Origin: Kalaharituber pfeilii
Lineage: Eukaryota; Ascomycota; Pezizomycetes; Pezizales; Pezizaceae
DNA length: 64,000 nt
Direction of reading: 5' to 3'
Assembly (NCBI GenBank): GCA_015179045.1
Contig: WHUZ01000052.1
Span: 310,001-374,000 of the forward strand
The notes under the pieces were generated by a model. That model worked only from the letters and a program-made list of their open reading frames with translations. It did no database searches and was not told where the DNA came from. Made by a program: the position numbers and the translations under genes. Of the stretch, positions 31,261 through 42,349 are shown piece after piece (within the stretch, counting starts at the first letter, position 1; each line of letters starts with the position of its first letter).

Positions 31261-31870
31261 TTTTTTTTTTTTTTTAATATCAGTACTCGCATGCCGCTAT
31301 GGCGAGGTTTAGCTGTATGAAAATTAAAGAGAAAGTAAGGGAGATTTAAAAGGGAAAATGGCAGTAGTGCGAATAATCAAAACAACCAAAGGTTCCCAAT
31401 AAGCATATAACCGAATATATTGCCCCGCCCATTCCAGGCTGTCTACCAATGCTTCTTTGTCATCCTTCTGATCGCCCTTTGGGGGTCTATTCAGGTCCGC
31501 CTCCCCTCTGGGCCATCTCTTCTTCCGTACCTTGCACGGTGCTAGTATTTTTTTATTTTTTTATTTCATTACTCGCATGCTGCCCTATGGGCTATGGCGA
31601 GGTATAAGTAAACTAGCTAATTACAGGTATAAAGGATAAAAGAAATGCTAATAATCACTCCTGCCCTGCCCATTCCAGTATCTCCCCGATATTCGTATCC
31701 TTGTCTGGTTGTCTTAATCCTCCCGCTCCGTCTTTCATCTTACGGTGCTAGTATGTGGGAGGTGGTCTCCTCCTCCTCCCCGCGCCACTGGCACTCCGGG
31801 CTGTCTGATTTGCCTATCTCATGTCTGCATCGTCTTAGGCCTTTGCCCCTAATCAAGCTCAGATGTCACA
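31261..31870 (-). mobile_element. Truncated LINE (D-like) with a nested LINE
   Basis: A minus-strand LINE end. Poly(A) is read as T's at 31261. The hairpin has lost its apical loop (GCC-ATA-GCGGC) but keeps the CTCGC/GCGAG base. The remains of the Cys/His coding region extend to about 31870. It is interrupted at 31548-31741 by a second minus-strand LINE end. Confidence 0.8.
31548..31741 (-). mobile_element. 194-bp LINE end nested in the previous copy
   Basis: A T-rich tail, type-1 hairpin (GCCC-ATA-GGGC, one stem base changed) and the last codons of ORF2. The 12-bp duplication ACGGTGCTAGTA lies at 31536-31547 and 31742-31753. Confidence 0.92.
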
Positions 31871-32394
31871 ACAGGCGTTTTTCCTTTTGGTAGGTCCTTT
31901 TAGGGACGGCCCGGATATCTAATCTTTCCGCATGTAGAGTCAGGTGAAACGTTAAAATCATTTCAGCGCCGCATGTCATTTGCGTTTGAGGATGAGAGAA
32001 GTGTTCTGGCGTCAGCGGAAGAGTGCGAGGGAGCCCAGGTTCCAGTGAAAGTGGGTCACTGAAATTACTTTTTGGGGGCGAGCAATATGTCATCGCAGCT
32101 CAATGTTTTCCATTGGGCTACGATTTACGGAATCCTAAGGTGACACGACATGGGTTCACTTGGGTTCTTATGCCACCAATGTTGCTTTTTTTGTCAGGAT
32201 CTCATAGACCAACCACATTCATATCAACGTAACAAACTTTGGTGTTCTTGCGTTTAATTACTCGCAATAGATAACCTATACATAAATGCCGGAGAAGTCT
32301 CCAACGCTAATAAACAAAAAATATGAAATGCAAAGCAATTAAATTCAGATTGTTATGGAAGTTAGAAACCACGTACTCACCATAGGCATTATCA
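31871..32394. other. Intergenic, downstream of F-box gene 1
   Basis: No coding signal seen; presumably includes the 3' UTR of the minus-strand F-box gene. Confidence 0.35.
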
Positions 32395-34684
32395 TCAATC
32401 GAACCAGACGAGAACGGTCTGATATGGTGATAAACGGTGTCTACGACGCCACTGATACACCAGCCACCCGTCTCCCACACCGCGTAGCCTGATTGGGCCC
32501 CGTATAGTACATGGCAGCTCTGAATTGCCACGGCTCATGCTCAAAGTCACATACCACGGGTTCACTGTCGCCATCGGAATTGCAGTTTCGCTCCAGGCGG
32601 CTCGGAGCTCGGCGCGGGCTTCGTAGTGCTCAAGCTCATCAGGGCCTGCAGATGAGAATTCGGTCGACCAGCGGCCAGTGGAACTCGGATGACTCACGTT
32701 TGGGGAACAAAAGACGGGCATCTGAAGGGTGGCCTGCGAGGGGGCGAGCGACCTTCCAATTCGTAGGAAGCGCATCAGGCCAAGTGAAAGGTGTTGAGGA
32801 TATGAGGTAAGGCCTTCCACGGAGAACCACCTATGAAGCTCAGTGATCGGTAGTGGGCATGCACTCCCCACAGCCGTCTCAGTGGACATGACTATACCAT
32901 GCGGGCGTTTTTCGAGTGCAGGAGTGCACTGCGGGGAATACCAAGTGTACTCGGGTGGGTATGCTAGTAGCACTGCATATCCATCTGCATCTGGCCGCAA
33001 TGACCAGATCCCAGTATCCCTCTCTGCCACCTGGGAAAGGAACGCAACGAGGTCCTCCTCGGTAGATGGCAGTGTGTAAGTGGTAGTAACAAGGGCGTGA
33101 CTGACGGATTCACTGGGATCATGGCTGGATCTGCTGACCGAAAAGGCCAAGCTGAAAGTAACGAAGCTGTTTTGGGATGGGCGCTTCAAATGTGGAGGCA
33201 AGCTGAACCGAGCGGACCACACCTGGGGTGTGCAAAGTTGTGGGATTGGATGCTCTGGTGCAATCTGAGTTTCACGTTTATTGTCAGCAATGAGTTAGAT
33301 AGCCGGGAAGAAGGCGGAGTAATGGCGAGAATCGACATTTGAAAGGTGAACGAACATTACTGGGTAGCGTGCTTGAGTGGTAATGCATCCCATACAGCGG
33401 GATACTGGCAATCATCGTGGGCTGGAGAGATGCTTGACCAGGTGAAAGCTGTGAACTGAACTGAGCAAGCCTGTAAACATTTATATGCATTCCTTGTGGA
33501 TTGAGAACACCATAGAAAATTAGCTTTCCCTCATGGTCGGTACCTACTGCGGTGAGGGCACTTCCTCTGGGCACTTTTGAGGTCTTGGTCCAGGACACTC
33601 CAGGGAGCTGCTGCACGTGAGAGCCCCAGGGCCCGAGGTTATGAATTTGTGCTTGTTGTAAAGTGGCGATGGAATCCAAAAGTGGAAGCACAACAACTTG
33701 TTCGCTGGCTAGAAGGTCACGCGACGATGGATCTGGACTTTGGAACCAGCCGAGATTCTTGTAGACAACGTAGTGGGCGTTTACATCCAAGGGTTGCATG
33801 TGTGCGGAGTCCAGTTGCCATATTGGTGGGACGTATGACTCCAATTTGACTGAACGATGACCCAAACCTTTCAAAAACAGTTCCTGAGGTTCCCAGACAT
33901 ACTGGAGCGGGAACGAGTCTAGGTTTTCCGCACTGCTTGGAACACTTCGGTTTCTAAGTTCAGCCAGATCTAGAACAGCCAGGATTGTCGGCTTTATATA
34001 ATGTTGAGATGCGCAAACCGCGATCTTGCCATGTCTTGCAATAAGAACGTCAGTGGGTGTGGCAGTCATGTCAGTAGAGAGGTGCTCTAAATTGCATGCA
34101 TTGCGTTCACCTTGGGATTGGGCAGATTGGCTGGCGTTTTGCGGTTGGGTAATTGTAATCCGCTCCGCCAGTACTCGAACAAGTTTGTTCTCAAAATCGA
34201 CATAAACATGCAGCACTGTCTCCCGCTGGGTATCATCACCTTCTAACCAATACACCATAAAGCTGCCCCACTGTTCTGCTACAGAGCGTTGCTTGCTTCC
34301 TATCAACAGCACTGCATTCCCAAGTGCATCTGTCCCAAAGCACTGTGCGCGGCTGTGACTCTTAAATGGGGGTTCTAGCTTGTAGAATCTAGTAAAGTTG
34401 CCACGTCGCTGATTGTCCCGACGGCGACATACTTGGTCGAAGAGGAGGCGTGTTTGAGGAGTACACCCTTCGGCTTGGACATTAGCTTCATCTGGACGAG
34501 AGCTAGAATGCCATGGCTCTCCAAAGAAGATGCGCAGCGCGGTGCGGCATATGACCTCGCTTGTGAAGAGGGAATAGTGAGCTCTATTCACACGCCGGAG
34601 GATAATGACATCCCGGGGGTTCAGGTAGCGCAGGACGTGCAGGGTGATGTCAAGGGGTCGACCATCGAAGAGACGCGACGTCAT
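32395..34684 (-). pseudogene. F-box protein paralogue 1, one frameshift
   Basis: First of three tandem F-box genes. The ATG at 34684 starts a clear F-box (RPLDITLHVLRYLNPRDVII then LRRVNRAHYSLF), which in family members binds Skp1 in SCF ubiquitin ligases. The rest, about 700 residues, is a target-side domain shared with the two paralogues, conserved at PPHLKRPS, SLRPDADGYAVLL and the C-terminal VGDGWLVYQW / VLVWFD. The frame breaks near 33290, between LLPGYLT and IADNKRE, where one extra base is present relative to paralogue 2. Otherwise the length (~760 codons) and sequence match. It may be a recent pseudogene or a base-calling error. Confidence 0.8.
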
Positions 34685-34744
34685 TTACAATTTCAATCGT
34701 GCGACCTGATTGTGGCGAGAAGAGGGGAGGGGGGAGAGGGGGAG

Positions 34745-34752
34745 ATATATAG
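34745..34752 (-). promoter_or_regulatory. TATA-like box of F-box gene 1
   Basis: CTATATAT on the minus strand, about 61 bp upstream of the ATG at 34684. Confidence 0.35.
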
Positions 34753-34859
34753 GGGAGCCTCCCTGATGCAGAAACCGGAAGAACCGTCCGGAAGTTTGTG
34801 GAATCAGGTTTCTAGAAGGGGAGAGAGGGGCGTGGAACGGGGATGTAAATAGAAGTTTC

Positions 34860-35733
34860 TTTGTTGTGGAATCGCAACCGTATCGTAGACGCAATCGAGG
34901 GAGTTACACGTGGCGGCTTGGCACCTGCGTGTTCAAAGATTTTCAATGCTTCGACCAAAATTAACGGGGCGGGCAATAACTGGTAGTTTAGGAATGTACT
35001 TCTACTGCCTGCACCTGCACCTGCGCCCCAGTTAGAAACGGCTCAGTAATCTGCAGTATATGTCATGCTCGAGTACAAAACGCAGCCCATGTGACGAGGT
35101 AGCCGTTCTGGTCCCGTGGTGCCAAGAAGGATACAGAGCCTCAACTACTAGTACTTCAGATTCATGCAAGTTTATTACGCTGCATGCGCTAGAGTCACGT
35201 GCACCATATGCTGCCCCGCCCCAATGGGTCCTGGTGAACGACGAAGGATATGCGAGTAATGTGGCGCTCGAATTGATCATAAAATGCCGGGGAGATTTCG
35301 AAGCAAGTGTGGGCTGGGGGAATTGGCCCGCTGGTTCTCCAACGTCAAAGAAAATCAAATGAATACTCGAATTTGTTACACATTACACGCTTGCCATTGG
35401 AGAATTGTGTTCCTTCTTAAGTTGTGTAACATGTTTCCAGAAGATAAACTGTAATTCTGCGGGTCTAGCCTCTAATGGAATCGTGGCAAGCTGATTTATA
35501 TGTTCGCTTTTTTAATTTATTTTTACTTCACGGTCGAACAAGCTCAGATGGGACCAAGCGGAGTGACCATGATATCTATACACTGGAGTAGCATTCAATG
35601 ACTGAAGCTGCCCAGTTGTGAAGGGCGGGCGAGCCATTCAACGCTGGACGGGCCAATCCTCAGTGAGCAGGCCAGTCACTTATCTGGGCCAGTTATTTGC
35701 CCATGGCCATTTATGAAGAGGAGTGGTACTTTC
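34860..35733. other. Intergenic, no gene supported
   Basis: Upstream of F-box gene 1. Overlapping open frames at 35032-35362 lack a good start and any motif. Confidence 0.4.
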
Positions 35734-35741
35734 CTGGGCCG

Positions 35742-36035
35742 TAGTGAGCGGCACGAGCCGAGCCAGCTCGAGCCAGCTCGAGCTCAAACGAGCCAAGATC
35801 ATGCTTGTGTTTTTTCTTGACAGCTCGCTAAAATGCTTAGCCAGTGCAAGGTTTCATAAACTGTAAATATCTAATAATTAGAGAGTGGGAGCTCATTCTG
35901 ACCTACCAACAACTTCGAAATGCACAATTTAGCTGATAGTACTGAGAAAGATGAAAATTTGGCTTAGTTTAGTTTAGTTTGTCAATATTATGTATATAAT
36001 CAATCCAGGCTCGAGCTAGCTCGTGCCGCTCACTA
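35742..36035. mobile_element. hAT-type MITE copy 2, 294 bp
   Basis: Same ends and interior as copy 1 at 22420-22723, with a perfect 8-bp duplication CTGGGCCG at 35734-35741 and 36036-36043. Differences from copy 1 are a handful of substitutions and small indels, suggesting fairly recent movement. Confidence 0.94.
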
Positions 36036-36125
36036 CTGGGCCGAAAGATGAAGATAGGTCCTTGACGCGGCAAGGCTGCAATGCAACTTGTGCTTGCATC
36101 AATACATGCCTTGTGGCTGATTTTT

Positions 36126-37622
36126 ACCCCGCCGTAGCCTACCAGGCGGCACGCGAGTAATGAACCAGGGACAACAACCACCTCAGGACGAGCGTTTGGA
36201 AGCGACTCCACAACCACAACGTCCTACCCGCTGAAACCTACATAGATCGAAGGCTCTCGGTGAGCTGAGCACTTTGATCTAATTTTCTTTCCCAAATACC
36301 CAACACTGCGGTTTTCCCCCGAGGGGTTAAATCGCGAGGAATTCTCAGCTCAACACCTCGTTGCCACCACATCAACCACATCCCTGTCTCTGCCAAGAAG
36401 CGACCCAGACGCCCAATAGAATGTCGAAGAAGCCACAGACAGCCGCACCACCACCGCCTCTTCCCCCGCCTTACGAATGGGAATGGGAAGAAATGGCGGC
36501 AAGACTGAGAGCGGCCAAAATTTCATCGAGCAGAATCTTCCGGGCATTATGGCAGTTCGTAGCGCAGCAGGCAGACGTGCCGGAAGACGCGATACTACTA
36601 ATCCAGGAGCTCAGAGGGGGGCAGCAGACCTTCAGAGCTCTGAAAGCGGGGGACCCGCCTCCCCCAGACTTCAAGCCTCCGGCGCCACCGCCACCACCAC
36701 AGACATTGGGGTTCAGCCCCATCACGTGGGTGGAGACGCCTCCGGCAGACACAACCCCGGCACCATCGCCACCACCGCCACAGACTCCGGGTTCCAGCCC
36801 CGTCACGAGGTTGGAGACGCCCCTGGCAGACGCACCTCCGGCACCCCCACACCCCATCCCCGCTCGGACAAAGAAGAGAAAGGGGAAGACTCCAGCTCCC
36901 AATCAACCATACGAGATCAAACGCCAACTCAGCGGTGAGGAGGCCAAGAAGATCGCGTCCACGGGAGTACCACCGATGCAGACATCACCGCCGCCATCAC
37001 CGATGCCGGCACCACCGTCACCACCACCGCCAAAACCCTCCACCACCAGAAAGGGCAAGGGAAAGCTTCCGAGCCAAGAGGAGGCCTTCAAGCGCCACAT
37101 GGCAACCACCAAGAAGGGCCCCTCTCCCCGCCCCGGGAACACCGCCACCTCTCCACCAACCACTCCCGATGCCACCACCAAAGGAAAAACCGGCATCGTA
37201 ATACACGGGATCGCCCTACGGAAGGACCTAGGGAAGGTCAGACAATGGTTGGAGGCCGCGAACAAGGAATTGGGAAAGATATCGGGGATTCGCTGGCTGA
37301 GGAAGAGGACCACGCTGGTTGAGGAGGGGAAGAAAACCAGCTCGGCGGTTGTATACTTGGAAAAGGAGACGGATGTTGAGAGGGTGAGGCTCGGGGGACG
37401 TTGGCTCAGATCGGTCCGGTACGAGTCGGAGAGGGGACGGAAGTAGGAGATACCGGGACCGGGACTGCCACCCGCATCATGGAGAAGTTTCGCGGGCACT
37501 ACATGTAGTTAGGAGTAGATAGTTTGGGGTTCGACTTCTTTTTTCACTTTTAATAAAACCTCGCCATAGCCCTTTGGGCGGCATGCGAGTATTGATATAA
37601 AAAAAAAAAAAAAAAAAAAAAA
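36126..37622 (+). mobile_element. ORF1-only LINE copy 2 with an extra hairpin at its 5' end
   Basis: Flanked by a perfect 13-bp duplication GTGGCTGATTTTT at 36113-36125 and 37623-37635. Inside the duplication, 36126-36162 is a type-1 tail hairpin without poly(A) (GCCGTA-GCCT-ACC-AGGC, then GGCACGCGAGTAATGA). The element proper follows from about 36167 (GACAACAACCACCTCAGG), with ORF1 and its own hairpin (GCCC-TTT-GGGC) and poly(A). Both parts therefore entered in one event. Confidence 0.88.
36421..37446 (+). CDS. ORF1-like protein of the ORF1-only element, copy 2
   Basis: 341 residues, intact. The N-terminus (YEWEWEEMAARLRAAKISSS) differs from copy 1. A Pro-rich linker carries two near-repeats of PPPPQT(L/P)G(F/S)SP(I/V)T and a basic patch (RTKKRKGKTPAPNQPYEIK). 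The C-terminal domain (GIVIHGIALRKDLGKVRQWL, ISGIRWLRKRT, SSAVVYLEKET, VRLGGRWLRS) closely matches copy 1. An RNA-binding, RRM-like role is inferred from its place in LINE ORF1 proteins. The ATG at 36421 aligns with that of copy 1; the longer open frame upstream has no equivalent there. Confidence 0.8.
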   Translation: MSKKPQTAAPPPPLPPPYEWEWEEMAARLRAAKISSSRIFRALWQFVAQQADVPEDAILLIQELRGGQQTFRALKAGDPPPPDFKPPAPPPPPQTLGFSPITWVETPPADTTPAPSPPPPQTPGSSPVTRLETPLADAPPAPPHPIPARTKKRKGKTPAPNQPYEIKRQLSGEEAKKIASTGVPPMQTSPPPSPMPAPPSPPPPKPSTTRKGKGKLPSQEEAFKRHMATTKKGPSPRPGNTATSPPTTPDATTKGKTGIVIHGIALRKDLGKVRQWLEAANKELGKISGIRWLRKRTTLVEEGKKTSSAVVYLEKETDVERVRLGGRWLRSVRYESERGRK

Positions 37623-37635
37623 GTGGCTGATTTTT

Positions 37636-38309
37636 GGTACATACCTAGTTGGGGCTGGTAAGCACATTTTACAATCGTAGGTTTTGTCATGCTTTCCGAG
37701 TAATAACTGTTTTATATATGCTGATACTTGTGGGCACTCATCACACATACAACACTAAATAGGGCGGCAACTACAGCTGTCAGAAAGTCGATACGAGGGC
37801 TGTTCGGTAGTGAACTTGTAGGGCCAGCTATAGGCAGGTAGGAGCGAAATAAATGCTTGCTTGAAGAATTAACTGACAGGATGACAGGCATTAAAATACA
37901 GGAACCCATGAAGTGCAGGAATATCGTAGCGCGCAATTTCTCCCAACAGGAACGAGTGAGATGGAAGCATTCACCGGATGTAGCAAGTGCCAAAATAGAG
38001 GGATAGCGCAGGATGTGACACGTCTGAATTCCTTGATAATACATGTCAAGGCTTCCACAGCAATACATATATAAAAAATATATAACACGAAGTTGCATAC
38101 AAAACCATGAACCACAATAGCTAAGTATTCGGTCTGCCAAGTATGGAGAGTGCACGGCCCGCCTCATGGTTCCCCACTGACATCCGATCAGATCGACAAT
38201 CATGTCCGACTGGTCATTGTCGTAGATCTATCCGACTGCCAGGGTGCGGTCCATATACCTTAGCTAGTCAGTGACGGTTTCCAACAGACCCGAAACGAAC
38301 GTAGTTTCG

Positions 38310-38340
<31 letters not shown>

Positions 38341-38541
38341 CTTTGGCGGGAGGTCCTTCAGCCTTGGTGTGCAACCTGCAATGGCAAAGTTATGAACCGG
38401 CCACCGACCTGCAGGGAAAATGAAATCCAATCAAACTCCTCAAATCTCTGAATGTGCAATAATTCATTTCGAAACCCTCGCCAGCTCGGACGCGGATTGA
38501 AAGTCATAGTTTGAAAGCAAGGATCCAGTGAAAAGCTATCA
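37636..38541. other. Intergenic with an isolated T29 run
   Basis: No supported gene; a 163-codon hydrophobic frame at 37712-38203 (minus) is likely chance. A run of 29 T's at 38312-38340 has no recognisable LINE tail beside it and no target duplication. Confidence 0.4.
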
Positions 38542-40824
38542 TCAATCGAACCAGACTAGAACAGTGCGGTATTGTGCCCCAGTTCGTGGTCGCGACTTCG
38601 TCCACTGATATACCAACCACCCGTCTCCTACAGCGCGTACCTGGACCATGCCCTTTGTAGAAAACGGCAGCTGTGGGTTGCCATGCCTCAGCTTCAGAGT
38701 TACATACCAGGGGCTCAGTGTGGCCATGTGGGTTGTCCTTTCACCTCGGACACGCCTCCGCCGGGGTTCCCCCTCTCGCTCTTCAGTGGGCTCAAATGCG
38801 AGTTCGGTCCACGGGCGGGCAGTTGAACTCTCATCCAAGCCTGTAGAGCAAAAAACGGGCATCTGAAGTGCAACGAGTGGCCGAGTGGCCGATGTATTGT
38901 GGGAGGGCACCAGAGCATGATGCTCAGGATATGAGGTAAGTCCTGCCACGGAAAACCATTTGTGAAGTTCAGTGATTGGTGGCCGTGGGTGTGCAATAGC
39001 CATGGAAGCCTCGGGCATGGACATATCTTCACCACGCGTATCTAGCCCAGCTGCAGCTGGCTGCTCACAGTACCAAGTGCACTCGGGTGGGTTAGCTAGG
39101 AGCACTGCATATCCATCTGCATCTGGACGCAATGACCACACCCCATCGATCTGCTCGCCTGGCAGCTGGGACAGAAACATGACAAGGTCCATCTCGGTAG
39201 ACGGCAACGTGTAATTTGTGGTCACAAGGGCGTAATCCATTGTTTCGCTATACCAAGAATGTTTCCGCCTCACTGAAAGCGACAAGCTGAAAGTGATAGA
39301 ACGGTCCCGGGACGGGCGTTTTAAATGGGGAGGCAAGGTAAACGACGCGGCCCAGACATGAGTTTGGTGGTGGAATAGTGTTTCCGATGATACTAGCTGA
39401 GATTCGTATTCATCGTTAGCGATGTAGTTATAAAGCAGGGGAGAAAGACGAAGTGGGAGCAGCAAGATTCGGCGGTTTACAGGTGGACGAACATTATTGG
39501 GCAGTCTGGTTATGTCGTTATGCATCCCATACAGAGGTACACTAGCAATCATCGTCGGCTGGAGCGGCGCTTGGTTGGGGGTCAAAAGCTCTAAACTGAA
39601 TTGCGCAAGCCTATAAACCTCGATACGCATGCCTTTTCGATCGACATAGCCAGCGCCGAAGAGACCGTAGAAAAATAATTTTCCCTCACGGTCGGCCCCT
39701 ACTGCGCTGTTGCTTTCGATGGTCACCGAAGCGTAGGAGGGCTCAATCCAAGTGGCACCAGGGTGACGCTTGACAAGAGAGCTCCAAGCTCTGTGGTTGG
39801 GAAGCACCAAATCTTGTGAAGTAGTGACGGAATCTACAATTGGAAGCACGACGAGTTGTTCACTTGCTAGAAGGGCATCCAATGGTAAATCTGGAAGTGG
39901 TGACCAGTAGACATCTTTGTACAGAACATAGTATGCGTTGACGTCCACAGCCTGCATGTGCGTGTTGTTCGGTCCATTTCCTGGTGGGGAATAGGAGTGC
40001 AAACTGAGCGAACCATTGCCTAAAGCCTCCAAAAATAGTTCCTGAGGGCTCCAGACATACTTGAGAGGGAATGCAGAGCCCACGTCGTCCTGATTATTGG
40101 AAATGGCGTGGGCACTGATTTCAGCCAGGTCCAGAACAGCCCAAGTTGCGGGTGTACCTGAAATTGTACAAACCACTATCTTGCCACATTGTGCAGCGAC
40201 AACGCCTGTGGGTGAGGCAGTGTGGGTGCAACGTCGCTTTGCACCTTCCTTCTTTTTGGTTCGGTGTTTGCTGCCTTCCGCTTGATGCGAGTGGGTAATT
40301 GCAATCTGGTCCGCCGCTGCTCGGACAAGTTTGTTCTCATAATCGACATAGACATGCAGTATTGAGCCTCGTTGTGAAACATCACCCTCTAACCAATAAA
40401 CTGTGAAGCTGCCCCACTGTCCTTCCTCGCTGGACAACAACCTACTACCGATCACTAACACTGCGTAGCCAGCTGCATCTGTTCCAAGGCATAGTGCATG
40501 ATTGTTGGGCTCCGATAAGTGCTGCAGCTCATGGAATCTAGTGAAGTTTCCCTGTCGCTGATTGGCGCGGCGGCGACAGACCTGATCAAAGAGGATGCGA
40601 GGGCAAGAGGCACCCGTTGGGATATGAGCGTCATCTGGGGGAAGCCCAGATTGCCATGGTTGCCCAAAGAAGATGCGCAGTGCAGTGTGGCATATGACAT
40701 CACTTGTAAAGAGGGAATAGTGGGCTTTATTGATGCGACGGAGGATAATGACGTCCCACGGGGTCAGGTAGTTCAGGATTAGAATCGTTATGTCAAGGGG
40801 TAAACGGTCGAAGAGGCGCGCCAT
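38542..40824 (-). CDS. F-box protein paralogue 2 (intact)
   Basis: 760 residues in one exon, from the ATG at 40824. Residues ~4-55 are the F-box (RLPLDITILILNYLTPWDVI then LRRINKAHYSLFTSDVICH), the Skp1-binding part of SCF ubiquitin ligases in known members. The remainder is not a recognised repeat domain (no WD or LRR pattern) but is shared with the two neighbours, including LPPHLKRPSRDR, SLRPDADGYAVLLANPPECT and a C-terminal VGDGWLVYQW / VLVWFD. A nuclear or cytoplasmic adaptor role is inferred from the F-box alone. Tandem duplication with paralogues 1 and 3 on the same strand suggests a lineage-specific expansion. Confidence 0.82.
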   Translation of the reverse strand: MARLFDRLPLDITILILNYLTPWDVIILRRINKAHYSLFTSDVICHTALRIFFGQPWQSGLPPDDAHIPTGASCPRILFDQVCRRRANQRQGNFTRFHELQHLSEPNNHALCLGTDAAGYAVLVIGSRLLSSEEGQWGSFTVYWLEGDVSQRGSILHVYVDYENKLVRAAADQIAITHSHQAEGSKHRTKKKEGAKRRCTHTASPTGVVAAQCGKIVVCTISGTPATWAVLDLAEISAHAISNNQDDVGSAFPLKYVWSPQELFLEALGNGSLSLHSYSPPGNGPNNTHMQAVDVNAYYVLYKDVYWSPLPDLPLDALLASEQLVVLPIVDSVTTSQDLVLPNHRAWSSLVKRHPGATWIEPSYASVTIESNSAVGADREGKLFFYGLFGAGYVDRKGMRIEVYRLAQFSLELLTPNQAPLQPTMIASVPLYGMHNDITRLPNNVRPPVNRRILLLPLRLSPLLYNYIANDEYESQLVSSETLFHHQTHVWAASFTLPPHLKRPSRDRSITFSLSLSVRRKHSWYSETMDYALVTTNYTLPSTEMDLVMFLSQLPGEQIDGVWSLRPDADGYAVLLANPPECTWYCEQPAAAGLDTRGEDMSMPEASMAIAHPRPPITELHKWFSVAGLTSYPEHHALVPSHNTSATRPLVALQMPVFCSTGLDESSTARPWTELAFEPTEEREGEPRRRRVRGERTTHMATLSPWYVTLKLRHGNPQLPFSTKGMVQVRAVGDGWLVYQWTKSRPRTGAQYRTVLVWFD

Positions 40825-40869
40825 AATTGCTATGGGGTTGCTATATGTTGGTATCGCGGCTTATTGGGG

Positions 40870-40877
40870 TTTATATC
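40870..40877 (-). promoter_or_regulatory. TATA-like box of F-box gene 2
   Basis: GATATAAA on the minus strand, about 46-53 bp upstream of the ATG at 40824. Confidence 0.35.
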
Positions 40878-41295
40878 GATCACGAGTGCGATGGAACAAG
40901 ATCTGGATTCCGCGTGTGGCTGAACTACACGTGATGGCTTGTGTGATCACATCCAATTCAAGACGGGTTACCGAACGCCAATCACTGACGGCAGTCTTGG
41001 CAGCAGTCGCATGACTTCATAGCCAAGAGATCAGAAGCGCGCTAACATACATAGGGATACCTAACGCCAAACGAGTTTGAAAGCGAAGATCGTTACGTTT
41101 ATCGTGCGCTTGAAAATCTTGGTGGCTTGTCTCTTAATAATGGGTACCAGCAGCTTACTACCAACACCTTGTAACCTTTCGCTTGACACTTAGTCAGCAG
41201 TATTATTCTTTTTTTTCCTCCATTGATGTCGCGTACGGTGCGGTATAGATTACTAACCACACCACAAACTCCTTGACATAGCCTGGAATGCACAC

Positions 41296-41373
41296 GTGCC
41301 TGTCTCCCGGCCATAAGGACTTCGGTCTAGGGACCCTGCCATGGCGAACAGCTGCAAGCGGGGTTAAGTGACA

Positions 41374-41401
<28 letters not shown>
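41296..41401 (+). mobile_element. LINE-A tail fragment
   Basis: Type-2 tail only: CTAGGGACCCTGCCATGGC, a diverged loop (GAACAGCTGCAA), GCGGGGTTAAGTGAC and about 30 A's. The match to LINE-A starts at or slightly before 41296. No clear target duplication was found. It lies between F-box genes 2 and 3. Confidence 0.8.
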
Positions 41402-41404
<3 letters not shown>

Positions 41405-42349
41405 CCTGAGAGTGACATCGAAACATATACCACACAGCTGCATATCATCGAAACGATGCGCGATGTACCTCATCTACATATGTCACCCTGTCCGACAAGC
41501 CACAATCGCCAACTACTTTTCTCTTTCCTAGACTGCCTGATGTTCATACTTCCTCATAGACTATGTATTTTTTGTTTCCCTTCATCCTGTCTTAGAAGAT
41601 CATGTAGACTATATAGAAACTCTCCGCTCAATAAATCTCTGTTACGGTATAATTGCCCTTACTGGATCAGTCCTCCAGTCCAAACCTGATCCAGTACGAG
41701 AGTTTTTTGTATCATGGCAGAGCTTAGCCTGTAGGGATCCCATTAACCTTCTGTAGTGCGCCAAAACATAGTTTGTAAGAGGTCACTACAATGATGTGTG
41801 AAGCAAAATGTCATTGGGGATTGTACTCCACGGCACTGAACGGAACGCAAGTACAGCAGGTTGTATGCAAGGTTCTGCTACGAGAGGGTCAACCCTATGT
41901 CTCACAGGTACCAATTTTTCATTCTTTCCGACCATGGGGTTGTCTAGCTTTGGCCCACATTCTCCCAATGTTTAACAAGGATGGTCAACCCAGTTGTCGC
42001 AGATGCTAAAGGCAGTATCCCGAGCGACGTAGGCATTAAGAACAGAGACCAGATACTTGGAAAACGAACTACAGGAGTGATTGAGATTAAGTACACGGGT
42101 ACAAGAATGTTACGTTGGGTACTTCCCTGGAACAGGAATGCGCGACAAGGCAGAAATCGCATGAGAATTTGCCGCGAAAGCGGCTTTGAGTAAAGAACCA
42201 GATCCCATTAACTTGAAATTGGGGAACACTCCTCTGCGCAGGTGTCGGGTCCGGGCTCAGGCACAAGTGGACAGTGTGGAGACGAGCAGGAGACCTAATG
42301 TGTTGGGAAGTCATAGTTTAAGGCCTCGTACCGCCCAAAGCTGAGATCA
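41402..42349. other. Intergenic between F-box genes
   Basis: Short frames only, none supported. The part near 42200-42349 is probably the 3' UTR of F-box gene 3. Confidence 0.4.

Noticed and set aside
35032..35362. Overlapping ~100-codon ORFs on both strands
   Set aside because: The minus frame lacks an ATG and neither frame has a recognisable motif.
37712..38203. 163-codon hydrophobic ORF, minus strand
   Set aside because: No conserved motif, irregular composition and no support from context; likely chance.
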